Positions 51,681-60,527 are shown, numbered from the stretch's first letter. The stretch: DNA of 64,000 nucleotides from Mesorhizobium sp. M4B.F.Ca.ET.058.02.1.1 (GCF_003952505.1 NZ_CP034450.1:496001-560000); one strand, 5' to 3'. Numbers and translations are program-made. Notes: generated by a model from the letters alone, not told the origin.

Positions 51681-51820
51681 GTGTGTTGAGTTTCAGTTGA
51701 TGCCGGCCTGCAAATGGCGGTTTCCCTGCGCTTCTGGTATCACGTGCTTTGAGTACGCTCCGCTCCGGTTCTCGGAAATCACCATTTTCGGCTCGGCCTA
51801 ACCTGAATCTCAACACACCT
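51679..51820. repeat. long palindromic intergenic repeat, copy B
   Basis: The outer arms AGGTGTGTTGAGTTTCAG (51679-51696) and CTGAATCTCAACACACCT (51803-51820) pair at 17 of 18 positions. Inside, CAAATGGCGGTTTCCC and GGAAATCACCATTTTCGG pair again, and a central CACGTGCTTTGAGTACGC follows. The whole 142 bases fold back on themselves. It shares both inner arms with copy A at 8107-8291. It starts on the mfd stop codon and may also act as the mfd transcription end. Confidence 0.8.
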
Positions 51821-52013
51821 TGGCCAGCAACGCTCATTCGCCAGCGCTCAAATTCCGGTCTAGAATAGGAATTCGGCTTCGTGTAAGGAGCCGCCACCCC
51901 ATATTGGGCTGGAATGGCGGGCGAGGGTGCCCGTTCATCTGTTTGTTTGACGCAATTCCGCGCGGAATCACGCTTTTCCTGGAATTGCTGCTGAAGGGCC
52001 TTTGGGTGCAACG

Positions 52014-53387
52014 ATGACGAAATGGTCGCCGAATTCGTGGAGAGAAAAGCCGATCAAGCAGGTTCCCGCCTATCCGGACCTTGCCGCGCTGAAGAACACG
52101 GAAGCCCAACTCGCCACCTTTCCGCCTTTGGTTTTCGCCGGTGAGGCGCGCAAACTGAAGAAGCAGTTGGCGGCCGTTGCCGCCGGTGATGCATTCCTGC
52201 TCCAGGGCGGCGATTGCGCCGAGAGCTTCGCCGAGCATGGCGCGGACAACATCCGCGACTTCTTCCGCGTCTTCCTGCAGATGTCCGTCGTTCTGACCTT
52301 CGCCGGCGCGCAGCCGGTGGTGAAGGTCGGCCGCGTCGCCGGCCAGTTCGCCAAGCCGCGCTCTTCCGACAATGAGACCAAGGCCGGCGTGACGTTGCCC
52401 AGCTATCGCGGCGACATCATCAACGGCATCGAGTTCGACGCCAAGTCGCGCATTCCCGATCCCGCCCGTCAGGAGATGGCGTATCGCCAGTCGGCGGCGA
52501 CGCTCAACCTTCTGCGCGCCTTCGCCCAGGGTGGTTATGCCAGCCTGGAGAATGTGCATCGCTGGATGCTTGGTTTCGTCTCCGACAGCCCGCAGGGCGA
52601 AAAGTACGAGTCGCTCGCCAACCGCATCACAGAGACCATGGGCTTCATGCGCGCAGTCGGCATTACCTCCGAAACCAACTTCGCGCTGCGCGAGACCGAT
52701 TTCTACACCAGCCATGAGGCGCTGCTGCTCGGCTACGAAGAGGCGCTGACCCGCGTCGATTCCACCTCCGGCGACTGGTACGCCACGTCGGGTCACATGA
52801 TCTGGATCGGCGACCGCACCCGCCAGCCCGACCATGCGCATGTCGAATATTGCCGCGGCATCAAGAACCCGCTCGGGCTGAAATGCGGCCCGTCGCTGAC
52901 ACCGGACGGCTTGCTGGAGCTGATCGACCTGCTCAACCCGGAGAACGAGCCGGGACGGCTGACGCTGATCGCGCGCTTCGGCGCCGACAAGGTGGCCGAG
53001 CATCTGCCGAAGCTGGTGCGCGCGGTGCAGAAGGAAGGCCGCAGCGTGGTCTGGTCGTCGGATCCGATGCACGGCAACACGATTGAGGCGGCCGGCTACA
53101 AGACACGGCCGTTCGACCGCATCCTGAAGGAGGTGCAGACCTTCTTCGAGGTGCACCGCGGCGAAGGCACGCATCCCGGCGGCATCCATGTCGAGATGAC
53201 CGGCAAGAACGTTACCGAATGCACCGGCGGGGCCCGTGCCATCACCGCGGAAGACCTGCAGGACCGCTACCACACGCATTGCGATCCGCGCCTCAACGCC
53301 GACCAGGCGATCGAGCTCGCCTTCCTGGTCTCGGACCTGCTCAAGAAGAGCCACACGGTCCAGCACAAGCAGGCCGCCAACGGCTGA
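52014..53387 (+). CDS. 3-deoxy-7-phosphoheptulonate synthase, class II
   Basis: A 457-residue plant-type (class II) DAHP synthase, the first enzyme of the shikimate pathway to aromatic amino acids. Family marks are [54 protein letters not shown] and [24 protein letters not shown]. The Cys in GGDCAE and the late His/Glu residues fit the metal site. The start at ATG 52014 is used; TTG 52002 is possible. No tryptophan- or phenylalanine-rich leader peptide is evident upstream. It ends at a strong terminator. Confidence 0.96.
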   Translation: MTKWSPNSWREKPIKQVPAYPDLAALKNTEAQLATFPPLVFAGEARKLKKQLAAVAAGDAFLLQGGDCAESFAEHGADNIRDFFRVFLQMSVVLTFAGAQPVVKVGRVAGQFAKPRSSDNETKAGVTLPSYRGDIINGIEFDAKSRIPDPARQEMAYRQSAATLNLLRAFAQGGYASLENVHRWMLGFVSDSPQGEKYESLANRITETMGFMRAVGITSETNFALRETDFYTSHEALLLGYEEALTRVDSTSGDWYATSGHMIWIGDRTRQPDHAHVEYCRGIKNPLGLKCGPSLTPDGLLELIDLLNPENEPGRLTLIARFGADKVAEHLPKLVRAVQKEGRSVVWSSDPMHGNTIEAAGYKTRPFDRILKEVQTFFEVHRGEGTHPGGIHVEMTGKNVTECTGGARAITAEDLQDRYHTHCDPRLNADQAIELAFLVSDLLKKSHTVQHKQAANG

Positions 53388-53419
53388 GCCGCTTGCTGGT
53401 TTGAATCTGCGTGATCAAA

Positions 53420-53448
53420 GGCGCCGGAGAAATCCGGCGCCTTTTTTT
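53420..53448 (+). terminator. intrinsic terminator of the DAHP synthase gene
   Basis: GGCGCCGGA (53420-53428), GAAA loop, TCCGGCGCC (53433-53441), then seven T. It is a textbook Rho-independent terminator 33 bases after the stop codon. Confidence 0.96.
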
Positions 53449-53567
53449 GTTTCGGGCCGAGGAGCGGTAACATCAGAGCTTACGAAAATGTGTTCTGGCG
53501 CGACCATTGCAAAACCAAGATTGGATGGAACTGCATCGTCCACCCCCAACTGGTTCCAGCATTCACC

Positions 53568-54272
53568 ATGCGTCACAAGCATGCCGTCATCCACCACCGC
53601 GCCCTTGATTTCTGGTCGGCTCGAGCGGCGGTCCTCGTCATCATCTGCCTGCAGCTTCTGGTCATAAACGACTTGTCGTTCGGCCCGCGCTGGCTGGCGC
53701 CTGCGATCGAGGCGGTGCTGCTCGTGCCCCTGTCGATCGCGACGGCGTGGACGCAAATGGCGACGCAGAAGGCCATTGATCACGAACATTGGTACGCGAT
53801 CGGCCGGTTTCGCCTTTACATCCGCCGCACCGCGCTGGTCCTCACCGGCGTCATCAGCGTCATGAACTGCGGGGCGCTGGTCTTCTTGGTCAAGGCGCTG
53901 CTCGAAGGCCATGCCGGCGCCGGCACGACGCTGCTTGTCGATGCGCTGAACATCTGGGTCACCAACGTCATCGTCTTCGCGCTTTGGTTCTGGAGCACGG
54001 ACCGGGGCGGGCCGCCGACCTGTGGGCTGGTCAAGCGCGCGCAGGCCGATTTCCTGTTCCCGCAGATGACGCTGCCCGACCGAGAAATCCGCGGCTGGCT
54101 GCCCGGCTTCGTCGACTATGCCTTCCTGGCGTTCACCAACGCGACGGCATTCTCGCCGACCGACACCTTGCCGCTCACCCAGCGCGCCAAGCTCTTGATG
54201 ATGGCGGAGGCGTTGATCTCGCTGCTGACGATCGCGCTGGTGGCGGCGCGGGCGGTGAACATCCTCGCCTGA
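53568..54272 (+). CDS. multi-pass membrane protein with channel-like C-terminus
   Basis: A 234-residue protein with about five hydrophobic segments (AAVLVIICLQLLVIND, IEAVLLVPLSIATAW, TALVLTGVISVMNCGALVFLV, LNIWVTNVIVFALWFW and ALISLLTIALVAARAV). The end has FTNATAFSPTDTLPLTQRAK before the last helix. That layout resembles the pore-plus-helix unit of simple K+ channels and the end of the DUF1345 protein at 10.1-10.7 kb. No classical selectivity filter TVGYG is present. The start MRHKHAVIHHRALDFW is preferred over 53490. I do not know its function. Confidence 0.75.
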   Translation: MRHKHAVIHHRALDFWSARAAVLVIICLQLLVINDLSFGPRWLAPAIEAVLLVPLSIATAWTQMATQKAIDHEHWYAIGRFRLYIRRTALVLTGVISVMNCGALVFLVKALLEGHAGAGTTLLVDALNIWVTNVIVFALWFWSTDRGGPPTCGLVKRAQADFLFPQMTLPDREIRGWLPGFVDYAFLAFTNATAFSPTDTLPLTQRAKLLMMAEALISLLTIALVAARAVNILA

Positions 54273-54284
54273 ATCACGACACAG

Positions 54285-55049
54285 CTAGCGGCCGCGCTCC
54301 CAGCGCAAGTTCGTGAGCCGTGGGTCGGTGAAGGCCGCCCTGGAGAATTCGATCCGCTTTTCCGGAAACTCGCAGATCGCCTGCACGCCGAAGACGCCGA
54401 GGCGAATGCGCCAGGTCTGCGGCTCCAGCGGCTTTGCTTTTGCAAAACCCTTGCACGTCAACAGCGCAATGTTGGCGCCTTTCGGGTCGCGCGCCGAGCG
54501 GTAGCGGATCGCCTCCAGCCCGGCCTCGCGCGCGACATCGGCGATGGCCTGGCAAGCGGCGTAGTCGGTCGGATGCGTCCATGCGGCCGCGTCGCGGTCG
54601 AGCGGCGGCCTGGTCAGGTCGATGGCGGCGCATTTGATGGCGGCGGAAAAGGCAGTGTAGTCGGCGGCGTCGCGCGGCCAGGGCGTGTCGGGCGATTCGG
54701 CGAAGAACAGCAGGCGGTAGAACGCCATCTCGGCGACAGCCGTGAACATGGTCTCAGCCGCATAGTAGACGCCCCTGGTCCGGCCGGCGCGGCGAAAGCG
54801 CGAGCCATGGGGGTAGACCGAGCCGTAGCGGAAGGGCGTCGCCAGCAGGTAGTGGAGGTGCCGGCACTCGAGCGGGATCTGCGGCTTCGTCTCCTCGATC
54901 AGCTCTTCCAGCAAGGCCTGCTCGTCGAGCGTGTCGACGACCTTCAGCGTCGAGACGCGGTGCTGCGCCTCGACCATGCGCCAGTACTTGCCTTCAAGCC
55001 GGGCGGATTCAGACGAGAGCGCGTCGGGAGTCCAAATAGGCGATGACAT
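54285..55049 (-). CDS. RES-domain toxin (NAD-degrading type)
   Basis: A 254-residue RES protein. RES toxins consume cellular NAD+. The conserved Arg, Glu and Ser are seen in SRFRRAGRTRGVYYAAE, FTAVAEMAFYRLLF and IRYRSARDPKG. The Xre/MbcA antitoxin gene lies directly upstream and its 3' end overlaps this start by 41 bases, so the pair is translated from one message. The start MSSPIWTPD at 55049 is used; ATG 55055 adds two residues. It is longer than minimal RES toxins because of an N-terminal helix region (WRMVEAQHRVSTLKVVDT). Confidence 0.9.
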   Translation of the reverse strand: MSSPIWTPDALSSESARLEGKYWRMVEAQHRVSTLKVVDTLDEQALLEELIEETKPQIPLECRHLHYLLATPFRYGSVYPHGSRFRRAGRTRGVYYAAETMFTAVAEMAFYRLLFFAESPDTPWPRDAADYTAFSAAIKCAAIDLTRPPLDRDAAAWTHPTDYAACQAIADVAREAGLEAIRYRSARDPKGANIALLTCKGFAKAKPLEPQTWRIRLGVFGVQAICEFPEKRIEFSRAAFTDPRLTNLRWERGR

Positions 55050-55392
55050 CGACAAGTCCTGATATCGACTGGATTTTCTCGATCGGGGCGCTGTCGAAAG
55101 CCGTATTAGCGTTCTTCAGCCAGGCCCGGGCGATGCTCTCGTCGCCGCCGACGATGGCGTCGAGAGAACGGAACAGCCGGACGAACAGGACGGCCAGCTC
55201 GAACGGCTTGGTGCCGCGCTCGAGCAGGAATTCCTGCTTGCGCATGCGCGAAACCGTGGCTTCCGAGACGCCGATGACGGAAGCCAGCACCCTGGCGGTG
55301 ACGTCGAGCAGTTCCGCGGCGCGCAGCGTGGCCCTGGTCACGACCGCGTTTTCGGCCGCGCCGGTGGCGATATGAGATTGCACGGACGGCAT
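55009..55392 (-). CDS. antitoxin, Xre/MbcA/ParS family
   Basis: A 127-residue antitoxin. The N-terminal half holds a helix-turn-helix (ARVLASVIGVSEATVSRMRKQEF), and the C-terminal half is the DUF2384 toxin-binding domain (LAVLFVRLFRSLDAIVGGDE, ARAWLKNANTAF, GLVDVIAYLDSRR). It neutralises the RES toxin downstream and probably represses its own promoter through the palindrome at 55402-55413. An upstream in-frame ATG at 55434 would start before that operator, so the ATG at 55392 is taken. Confidence 0.9.
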   Translation of the reverse strand: MPSVQSHIATGAAENAVVTRATLRAAELLDVTARVLASVIGVSEATVSRMRKQEFLLERGTKPFELAVLFVRLFRSLDAIVGGDESIARAWLKNANTAFDSAPIEKIQSISGLVDVIAYLDSRRALV

Positions 55393-55401
55393 GACTGTTC
55401 C

Positions 55402-55442
55402 TTTCCATGGAAAATATAGTCCACAAAAATTCATATGGAAAG
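55402..55442 (-). promoter_or_regulatory. putative autoregulatory operator of the RES/Xre pair
   Basis: A perfect 12-base palindrome TTTCCATGGAAA lies at 55402-55413, ending 10 bases before the antitoxin ATG. A related half site (TATGGAAAGG) occurs at 55434-55443, with an AT-rich stretch between. This is a plausible binding site for the Xre antitoxin. Confidence 0.5.
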
Positions 55443-55493
55443 GTGTTGTGTCGAAAGAATCCGCGACAGCCGGATCCGTCAGGGCCGAGAAAA

Positions 55494-56564
55494 TCAGTCT
55501 TTCTTGTAGAGCAGCCAGCTCTTGCCGGCGCGACCGGCCATCGCCGAATGCCTTGTCACGCGGTTGCGGCCGCCGACCTTCGAGCGATAGAGCGCCCGGT
55601 CGGCCTTGGTGTAGAGGTCCTCGGGGCTTTCGGCCTCGGACGCCATGCAGATGCCCATCGACACGGTCACCGTGCCGTAATTGGTGCCGGTCTGGCTGCT
55701 GGTGAACGGCGTCTGCTCGATCAGCGTGCGAATGCGCTCGGCGATCTCGAAAGTCGTGTCTTCGCTGGCACCCTCGACGATCAGGGCGAATTCCTCGCCG
55801 CCGGTGCGGGCAACGAACATGTCGCCGCGAATGCTGGTCTGGAAGATCTCGGCGATGATCTGGATGATCCTGTCTCCGACTGGATGGCCGAAGCGGTCGT
55901 TGATGTCCTTGAAGCGGTCGATGTCGGCGAGGATCAGGGCATTGAACAGGATGCCCTTGTTGGAGTTGTAGATCTTGGTGATTTCCTTATCGAAGGCGCG
56001 GCGGTTCCAGACCTGCGTCAAGGGATCGGTGTCGGCGAGCCGCTTGTACTCCTCGAGCTTCGACTTGACGCTCTCGAGCTCGGCGGTCTTTTCGCTGAGC
56101 GTGCTCGCCACTTGCCTGCCATGGTCGATCGTCGAGTTGGTGGCCGCCGACATGGCGGTGACGATCTTCTGCAGCAGGTCCTGCGACAGCATGCTGCGGT
56201 TGCCGAGCCCACTCGACGTCTCGTCGAGGATGCGGCCGTATTTCTCGATGTGGGAACGCTCGCTGCGCAACAGCGAGGCGATATCCTCGAGTTCCTTGGC
56301 GATGACGTCGCGCGCGTGCTCGACAATGCCGGGGCCGTGATGCTGGGCAAAGAAGGTTCGGCCGATGCGGTCGAGTTCCTCCTGGGTCGGCCGGTTGCTC
56401 AGCGAGACGACGGCTAGGCTGAGTTCATGATTGCTGCCGCTCAGAGCCTCGTAGAAGATCTCGTAGTTGCGCGGCAGGCCAAGCACGCCAAGCTGGCGCA
56501 TCGTCGCCACGACGGTGCTCGCTATGTCGGTGTTCCTGTCGTTTGGAACGAAAGCCGGCTGCAT
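55494..56564 (-). CDS. soluble diguanylate cyclase (GGDEF)
   Basis: A 356-residue cytoplasmic protein. An N-terminal helical region (about 1-170, ending in a coiled-coil-like SEKTAELESVKSKLEEYKRLAD) is followed by a GGDEF domain with the metal-binding ILADIDRFKDIND and GGEEF at 255-259. The I-site is degenerate: the Arg nine residues before GGEEF is kept, but the sequence reads RGDM instead of RxxD. The start MQPAFVPNDRN follows a GAGGAGTG site. No partner phosphodiesterase is adjacent. It should raise c-di-GMP with little product inhibition. Confidence 0.88.
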   Translation of the reverse strand: MQPAFVPNDRNTDIASTVVATMRQLGVLGLPRNYEIFYEALSGSNHELSLAVVSLSNRPTQEELDRIGRTFFAQHHGPGIVEHARDVIAKELEDIASLLRSERSHIEKYGRILDETSSGLGNRSMLSQDLLQKIVTAMSAATNSTIDHGRQVASTLSEKTAELESVKSKLEEYKRLADTDPLTQVWNRRAFDKEITKIYNSNKGILFNALILADIDRFKDINDRFGHPVGDRIIQIIAEIFQTSIRGDMFVARTGGEEFALIVEGASEDTTFEIAERIRTLIEQTPFTSSQTGTNYGTVTVSMGICMASEAESPEDLYTKADRALYRSKVGGRNRVTRHSAMAGRAGKSWLLYKKD

Positions 56565-56884
56565 GTTCTGTTCACTCCTCAAGAGCCAACGCAGAACCTG
56601 CGCGTGCCGATGTCGCCATGAGGGGAGTGCGACCGGAAATGCCAGACACGAGAAGAATCGCGTCCCCGCTCACGACCTTCACTTGCAAACGACCATAGAT
56701 GCGAGCGCGCTAAAGTTTCCTTAATAGGCTGGATTTCAACACGGTTTTCTCTACCCCAGGATGCAATAACCGCTTATGCAGGCGCGGGGCGAAACGTGTC
56801 CTCTTCATGTCGCATTTGCCGATGCCCGGCGGGCGCAAAACTGGAATCCTGCTGCTGACAGGTGATGAATTCTAGGAGGGCGGA
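56565..56884. other. intergenic region, no gene seen
   Basis: These 320 bases separate two divergent genes. No coding frame is supported. The segment just before 56885 contains the strong ribosome-binding site TAGGAGGG of the next gene. I see no RNA gene or long hairpin. Confidence 0.4.
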
Positions 56885-57312
56885 ATGGATGACAATCACA
56901 ACGGAGCTTGCCTGTGCGGCGCGGTGCGCTTCAGGACGAGGGGGCTCTGCGCGGTGTCGTCTATTGCCACTGCTCGCAATGCCGCAGGCAGAACGGCCAT
57001 TTCGTTGCGGCGACCTCGGCCAAGGATGCCGATATCGACATAGAAGGAGCCGAGGCGCTCACCTGGTATGGCGCCTCCGACGTCGCCAGGCGCGGGTTCT
57101 GCCGCATCTGCGGCTCGCTCCTGTTCTGGAAGCATAACGAACTGGATCAGATTTCGATCATGGCCGGCGCCTTCGACAGGCCGTCCGGACTTGCCGGGGA
57201 AAGCCATATCTTCGTTGGCGACAAGGGCGACTATTATTCGATCGACGACGGGCTGCCGCAGTTCGAGAAATCGTCGCCCTCGGTCAAGGTCGCCGGTGAG
57301 GCCGCCGAATGA
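56885..57312 (+). pseudogene. GFA-family (glutathione-dependent formaldehyde-activating-like) protein, frameshifted
   Basis: A TAGGAGGGCGGA site precedes an ATG at 56885 that gives MDDNHNGACLCGAVRFRT, the expected GFA start with its first zinc Cys pair. The frame then fails at a run of five G (56940-56944). From there a different frame continues the family sequence: LRGVVYCHCSQCRRQNGHF, RRGFCRICGSLLFWKH and GAFDRPSGL. Adding one G would give a 142-residue intact protein. Members of this small family bind zinc and their substrates are mostly unknown. It could be a sequencing error in the G run or a real loss; a shorter product from an internal start at 56908 would lack the first Cys pair. Confidence 0.82.
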
Positions 57313-57422
57313 CCAGCAAGCGAGTACAGCGGCAGAGCGCGTGATTTTTGGCGGCACTGCCTTATTCCATTGATCCAGCCGTTGCTATATCCCCTGCCGG
57401 TCACTCGGAAAGGGATTTGGGC

Positions 57423-57782
57423 ATGCAGCGGCTGATCGATGCTTTCTTCAACTCGGTGCGGGCGTTCCGCAAGCTGGCTGCCCACGAAAAAGCCTTCCAG
57501 CAGGAGCTGATGCTGCTCACCCTTGCCCTGCCGGCGGGCTGGTTCATCTCGGTGTCGTGGCGCGGCTACGCGCTGCTGCTCGGCGCGGTGCTGCTCCTGA
57601 TCATGGTCGAAGTGCTCAACACCGGCATCGAGGCTGCCTGCGACGCCTTCAGCCGCGAGTTCAATGTCGACATCCAGCTCGCCAAGGATTGCGGTTCGCT
57701 GGCGGTGCTGATCTCGGTGGTGATCGTGGCCGGCGTCTGGGGCATCGCCATTATCGAGCGCATCACGGGACTACCGATCTAG
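57423..57782 (+). CDS. dgkA: diacylglycerol kinase
   Basis: A 119-residue DgkA, a three-helix inner-membrane kinase that recycles diacylglycerol to phosphatidate. The N-terminal amphipathic helix (FFNSVRAFRKLAAHEKAFQQE) precedes hydrophobic segments. The catalytic region reads VEVLNTGIEAACDAFS and AKDCGSLAVLIS. The start MQRLIDAFFNS is chosen; an in-frame ATG at 57348 adds 25 unrelated residues. In rhizobia DgkA helps use diacylglycerol from cyclic-glucan modification or ornithine-lipid paths; that link is family knowledge, not shown here. Confidence 0.93.
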   Translation: MQRLIDAFFNSVRAFRKLAAHEKAFQQELMLLTLALPAGWFISVSWRGYALLLGAVLLLIMVEVLNTGIEAACDAFSREFNVDIQLAKDCGSLAVLISVVIVAGVWGIAIIERITGLPI

Positions 57783-57822
57783 TATAGCGCTTCCTACATG
57801 ACGGTTACCAAAGGAGACTGTC

Positions 57823-58422
57823 ATGTCGGACGCCGCTGATTTTCTGTTGCTCGAGCGAGCCGGGCTGCCGGACGATCTGCGCTGGCTGACGCAAAAATAT
57901 CCGCGCGAGACTTGGCAGGGCCACGGCAATATTCATGGCCTCGCCGCTATGTGGCTTGGGCGGCACGACATGTTCCGCGAACTCGGCGGCATGCTGGCCA
58001 ACGGCATTGGTGACTATCGCGAAGGCAGGCTGACAGCGCCGGACTTCGCGCGTTGGTTCGCGCCGCGGCTGAACCATTTCCTTGGCAATCTCGACGGCCA
58101 CCATAATGTCGAGGACTACCAATACTTCCCGGCCTTCGCCAAGGCTGAGCCCCGGTTGAAGCGAGGCTTCGAGATACTCGACGCCGACCATCACACCATA
58201 CACGAAGGGCTGGAACGCAACGCCGAGGCGGCGAATGCCTTTATCCGCACGCTCGAGGAGAGCGAGGACAGACAGCGCTTTGCCGCCGACGTCTATGCCG
58301 ATGAGAACAGCCGGCTGATCGCCATGCTCACAAGGCACCTGGCCGACGAAGAGGATTTGATCATCCCGCTGATCCTCGACCGTGGCGACCGCGCCCTCGA
58401 CACCGACATCGACATCGACTGA
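57823..58422 (+). CDS. hemerythrin-domain protein
   Basis: A 199-residue protein with a hemerythrin-type pattern of His and acidic residues over four helices: HGNIHGLAAMWLGRHD, HFLGNLDGHHNVEDYQYFP, DADHHTIHEGLERN and LTRHLADEEDLIIPLIL. These can bind a di-iron centre for oxygen, NO or redox sensing. The end is a low-complexity acidic tail (DTDIDID). An AAAGGAGACTGTC site precedes the ATG. It stands alone, 40 bases after dgkA. Confidence 0.86.
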   Translation: MSDAADFLLLERAGLPDDLRWLTQKYPRETWQGHGNIHGLAAMWLGRHDMFRELGGMLANGIGDYREGRLTAPDFARWFAPRLNHFLGNLDGHHNVEDYQYFPAFAKAEPRLKRGFEILDADHHTIHEGLERNAEAANAFIRTLEESEDRQRFAADVYADENSRLIAMLTRHLADEEDLIIPLILDRGDRALDTDIDID

Positions 58423-58425
58423 GCT

Positions 58426-59037
58426 TTACCTGGCTTCGCCCTGACCGTCCCCTGCGTCCCTGGCGCGTTCCTTCCTGGCGACGGAGTGGGCGAGGAACCA
58501 GGCGAGGCTGGCGACGACAAGCCCGATTGCCAGCGCGATCAGCAGCCGTTCGTGGCGCGCCAGCGCCTGGCCGACGACGCGCTCGGCGCCCAGTCCGAAA
58601 ACGTAGCCGACCGTGCAGAACAACGCCGCCCAGACCAGCGACGAGATGGCGTTGAGGACGACGAAGCGCATCACTGTGATGTTGGCGAAGCCGGCTGCGA
58701 CGCCGCCGACCAGGCGCATGCCGTAGATGTAGCGGTTCGAAAGCACGAAGATGTTGGGATGGGAGGAGACCAAACGGAAGGCATGGCTGAAGCCTGGCCG
58801 CGCCTTCAGCTTGAGCACATAGGGATGATCGGCGAAGTTGCGGCCGAGGATGAAGAAGAAGGTGTCGCCGGCGAAGGCGCCGATGGCTGCCGCCAGGAAA
58901 GCCTGCCAGGCCATGAAGACATGCTGATGCGCAAAGAAGCCGGCGAGTATGGCGGCGCTTTCGCCTTCGGCGACGCAGCCCAGGAAAACGGCGAACAGAC
59001 CGTACTGCTCGATGAGATGGTGGATGGCCTCGGTCAT
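58426..59037 (-). CDS. DedA-family membrane protein
   Basis: A 203-residue DedA/SNARE-associated protein with about five hydrophobic segments. Family motifs are FLGCVAEGESAAILAGFFA (key acidic residue), GAFAGDTFFFILGR and NRYIYGMRLVGGVAAG (key Arg). DedA proteins take part in lipid flipping, membrane potential and drug tolerance. Its start codon overlaps the DUF1003 gene stop by one base, so the two are coupled. The short C-terminal tail (ARKERARDAGDGQGEAR) is charged. Confidence 0.9.
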   Translation of the reverse strand: MTEAIHHLIEQYGLFAVFLGCVAEGESAAILAGFFAHQHVFMAWQAFLAAAIGAFAGDTFFFILGRNFADHPYVLKLKARPGFSHAFRLVSSHPNIFVLSNRYIYGMRLVGGVAAGFANITVMRFVVLNAISSLVWAALFCTVGYVFGLGAERVVGQALARHERLLIALAIGLVVASLAWFLAHSVARKERARDAGDGQGEAR

Positions 59038-59597
59038 CAGGGACTTTGCCGCGCCGACAGCTTTTCATCGATGCGCCTGACCTGCTCGGCCAGCCGCAGG
59101 ATCTCGTCGCGCATGCCGATGATCTCGCTGTGGCGCAGTTCGTCCAGCTTCTCATGCAGCGCCATGATCTCGATCTCGGCCTTGAGGTTGACCTCATAGT
59201 CGTGGGCGGCGTCGATACGGTCGCGCTCGGTCTGGCGGTTCTGCGACATCATGATCACCGGCGCCTGCAGTGCTGCGATCATCGAAAGCACCAGGTTGAG
59301 GAAAATAAAGGGATAGGGGTCGAAGGCGTCGCGAGACAGCAGCCAGACATTGCCGAAGGTCCACAAGACCAGGAAGGCGATGAAGGTCAGGATGAACGAC
59401 CATGAGCCGCCGATGCGGGCGATAGTGTCGGCGACCCGGTCGCCGAACGTCTGGTGAAAGGCGACGGCCTTGTTGGTGTCCTTCGAGATGGTGGTGCGAT
59501 CAAGCGCGCTTTGCAGCACCCGGCTTTCGAGCTTGCTCAATGCATCCGGCCTTTGCCTCAGCCAGCGGTTCGCCAGATCCTCGACTGTCTTGTTCAT
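59037..59597 (-). CDS. DUF1003 membrane protein
   Basis: A 186-residue protein with a central membrane pair (SWSFILTFIAFLVLWTFGNVWLL and FPFIFLNLV-type region ending LSMIAALQAPVIMMSQNRQ), matching DUF1003. The C-terminal third is a long charged helix likely to form a coiled coil (AEIEIMALHEKLDELRHSEI, DEILRLAEQVRRIDEKL). Function is unknown. It overlaps the DedA start by one base and is divergent from the Tag-like gene. Confidence 0.9.
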   Translation of the reverse strand: MNKTVEDLANRWLRQRPDALSKLESRVLQSALDRTTISKDTNKAVAFHQTFGDRVADTIARIGGSWSFILTFIAFLVLWTFGNVWLLSRDAFDPYPFIFLNLVLSMIAALQAPVIMMSQNRQTERDRIDAAHDYEVNLKAEIEIMALHEKLDELRHSEIIGMRDEILRLAEQVRRIDEKLSARQSP

Positions 59598-59686
59598 GTG
59601 TCGCCTCCGTCACCGTCCGCGATAAGAGGTAGAGGCTGCCGGTTCGAACGGGAAGTGGTAGATTGACGCGACTTGCGAGGAACCAA

Positions 59687-60400
59687 ATGGCTGACTTTCA
59701 AAGAATCCGCGCCCGTGCGGCAAAGCGCAAGGGCGGCGAAGCGGCGCTGGCGTCGCTGCTCGGGCCGCTGCCGGACAATAAGGCCGTGGCTAAGGTCACG
59801 GATGACCGCATCCTGTCGACGATGGCCGAGCGGATTTTCGCCGCCGGTTTCGTCTGGCGCGTCATCGAACAGAAGTGGCCGGGTTTCGAGGAGGCGTTCC
59901 TCGGTTTCGAGCCGAAGCGCTTGCTGTTCCAGCCCGACGATTTCTGGCATGAACTCGCCTCCGACAAGCGCATCGTGCGCAATCCGCAGAAGATCAAGGC
60001 CGTCCGCGACAACGCCGCCTTCGTCGAGCGCGTGTCGAAGGAGCATGGCGGCTTCGGCAAATTCCTCGCCGCCTGGCCGGCCGACGACCAGGTCGGGCTG
60101 ACGGCCTATCTCGGCAAGCACGGCAGCCGGCTGGGCGGCAACACCGGCCAGTACTTCCTGCGCTGGCTGGAGTGGGACACCTTCGTCGTCTCGGCCGACA
60201 TGGCGGCGGCACTTCGCGATGCCGGCATCGACATCGCCGAGAACCCGACCTCGAAGCGGGACCTCGACAAGATCCAGGCGCAGATCAATCAATGGTCGGC
60301 TGAAACCGGCCTGCCGCGCCGGCACATCTCGCGCATCCTGGCGATGTCGATCGGCGAGAACCGCTCCGTGGAAGCGCTGAGCGAGTATATGAACGACTAG
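59687..60400 (+). CDS. DNA-3-methyladenine glycosylase I-like protein
   Basis: A 237-residue protein related to Tag, which removes 3-methyladenine from DNA. Seen marks are FAAGFVWRVIEQKWPGFEEAF and GGNTGQYFLRWLEWDTFVVSADM. The N-terminal Cys/His residues that hold the zinc in E. coli Tag are not visible here, so this belongs to a zinc-less subgroup and base specificity is uncertain. The start MADFQRIRARAAKRKG follows a GAGG site. It is divergent from the DUF1003 gene, with 89 bases between starts. Confidence 0.8.
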   Translation: MADFQRIRARAAKRKGGEAALASLLGPLPDNKAVAKVTDDRILSTMAERIFAAGFVWRVIEQKWPGFEEAFLGFEPKRLLFQPDDFWHELASDKRIVRNPQKIKAVRDNAAFVERVSKEHGGFGKFLAAWPADDQVGLTAYLGKHGSRLGGNTGQYFLRWLEWDTFVVSADMAAALRDAGIDIAENPTSKRDLDKIQAQINQWSAETGLPRRHISRILAMSIGENRSVEALSEYMND

Positions 60401-60527
60401 GCTTGGGTCGGCGAAATCTCGCGGTCGAAATCGATCGATCGGGATACGATCAACATCCGTCGATCGATCCTATTTGGTACAAGCAATCGCCATTGCCCGG
60501 CGATTTCGGCCACGCTAAACCCACTGC

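Noticed and set aside
51821..52013. Leader-peptide attenuator before the DAHP synthase gene
   Set aside because: No short ORF rich in Trp, Phe or Tyr and no terminator/antiterminator pair could be drawn.
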